Assembly (NCBI GenBank): GCA_016763595.1
Contig: JAESTN010000087.1
Location: 1 to 6,832 of the forward strand
DNA from: Flavobacteriaceae bacterium
GTDB lineage: Bacteria > Bacteroidota > Bacteroidia > Flavobacteriales > Flavobacteriaceae
DNA length: 6,832 nucleotides
Reading direction: 5' to 3'
This document shows positions 6,159 to 6,832 of the stretch, piece after piece (positions within the stretch are counted from its first letter, which is position 1; each line of letters starts with the position of its first letter). The notes beneath the pieces were generated by a model, which made no database searches, had not been told where the DNA came from, and was given only the letters and a program-made list of their open reading frames with translations. Made by a program: the position numbers and the translations under genes.

Positions 6159-6832
6159 TTACAATACCAACAATCCTAATTCTTTGATGTTTTGGACAGG
6201 TTTCGAATACCAGAAGAGTTCAAAATCATCAAAATGAATTTCGAAATCGGTTTTCAATTGTTTAAATGAAGTTTGTTTTTCTGAAGTTGGGGTTAAGGTT
6301 TCTAAGGCCTCTAAAAACCAATCTCCAGTTTCTTTTTCCAACACCATTTCTATGCAATCTGTTTTTGTATGAAAAGCCAATTGTAACAAGTGTCTTGTTT
6401 GGCCTTTCTTGGTTTTTGTAAATTCAGAAACCAGCGGCGTATTTCCTAGCCAAACAATTTTAGCAGTCGGTTTTGTACTGAAAACAGTTTCTGTAGCCAA
6501 ACTATCATTGATAAAATCAGGGTCAATGGTTGTGTCTGGAACCTTAAAATCAAACCACTCTTGAATCGGAATTTCAAAACCAATTCCATGCATAAAGTTA
6601 AAAAGCGATTTTTTTAGTCCAAAGCTAAATTGTGTATGATCAATACCCGTAGAATCGACAAAGTCTACATCATTATTGGCAAATGTAATGTCGTTGTAGC
6701 TAGGTGTAATTCCGTACTCTTCAGGATTCGTTCCAACAGGACTATGGGCTGTCATCGCAAACTGATGCCAGAAACCAGATTGTAAAATTCCCAATTCAAA
6801 TAATTGACGCACCATTTCTAAACTATCAATCG
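6159..6832 (-). CDS. Radical SAM protein (B12-binding type), C-terminal part only
   Basis: The reading frame stays open through the right edge, so the gene begins outside the window. The ATG at 6815 is internal, because the codons before it read IDSLE and continue as MVRQLFELG. The 223 visible residues are the end of a large radical SAM enzyme. TIDSLEMVRQLFELG-like text is the end of the SAM barrel, where the substrate-side helix recurs in B12-binding-domain radical SAM proteins. WHQFAMTAHSPVG and NPEEYGI follow (about visible residues 21-41), a stretch I recall from Bacteroidota members of that group. The rest (about 45-223) is a C-terminal extension without a motif I recognise. The CxxxCxxC cluster motif and any cobalamin domain would lie upstream, so neither can be confirmed here. 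Reaction unknown. The TAA stop at 6159 is followed by no strong terminator. Confidence 0.72.
   Translation of the reverse strand, partial: IDSLEMVRQLFELGILQSGFWHQFAMTAHSPVGTNPEEYGITPSYNDITFANNDVDFVDSTGIDHTQFSFGLKKSLFNFMHGIGFEIPIQEWFDFKVPDTTIDPDFINDSLATETVFSTKPTAKIVWLGNTPLVSEFTKTKKGQTRHLLQLAFHTKTDCIEMVLEKETGDWFLEALETLTPTSEKQTSFKQLKTDFEIHFDDFELFWYSKPVQNIKELGLLVL

Noticed and set aside
1..6832. CRISPR, insertion sequence, tRNA, rRNA, phage or toxin-antitoxin content
   Set aside because: No regularly spaced repeats, transposase motifs, tRNA cloverleaf, rRNA segment, or small paired toxin/antitoxin genes were seen on either strand.

Overview
The window looks like ordinary chromosomal DNA from a marine-type member of the Flavobacteriaceae (Bacteroidota). 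It is AT-rich. Genes lack Shine-Dalgarno sequences and have A-rich leaders. Two start regions carry the Bacteroidota -7 promoter pattern TAnnTTTG. The proteins also fit: a secreted DPP-IV type S9 peptidase with a Bacteroidota-style signal peptide, a one-chain iron-sulfur L-serine ammonia-lyase, and the C-terminal end of a large radical SAM protein. The assignment rests on protein and promoter style only; there is no rRNA in the window.

Layout, left to right: (1) 51-425 (+), a small VOC/glyoxalase-fold protein. (2) 457-503, a perfect palindrome acting as a bidirectional terminator between two convergent genes. (3) 519-2741 (-), a secreted dipeptidyl-peptidase IV homologue. (4) 2742-2869, a divergent intergenic region with a good promoter for (5) 2870-4450 (+), L-serine ammonia-lyase; its correct start is the ATG at 2870. 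(6) 4481-5068 (-), an Asp/Asn (or prolyl-3-type) 2-oxoglutarate hydroxylase, 11 bp downstream of (7) 5080-5994 (-), a small glycoside hydrolase family 18-like TIM barrel with no signal peptide. These two very probably form one transcript. (8) 5995-6158, a non-coding spacer. (9) 6159-6832 (-), a radical SAM protein whose N-terminal part lies beyond the right edge.

How the genes may work together: the peptidase releases dipeptides outside the cytoplasm, and the serine lyase turns serine into pyruvate and ammonia inside the cell. Their adjacency suits an amino-acid-using bacterium, but they are divergent and probably regulated independently. The least explained unit is the GH18-like plus hydroxylase pair, where a sugar-hydrolase fold without export signal is joined to an amino-acid or peptide hydroxylase. 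I see no mobile element, CRISPR array, tRNA, rRNA or clear defence system, and no strong evidence of a new system. The GH18-like/hydroxylase pair is the best candidate for follow-up.
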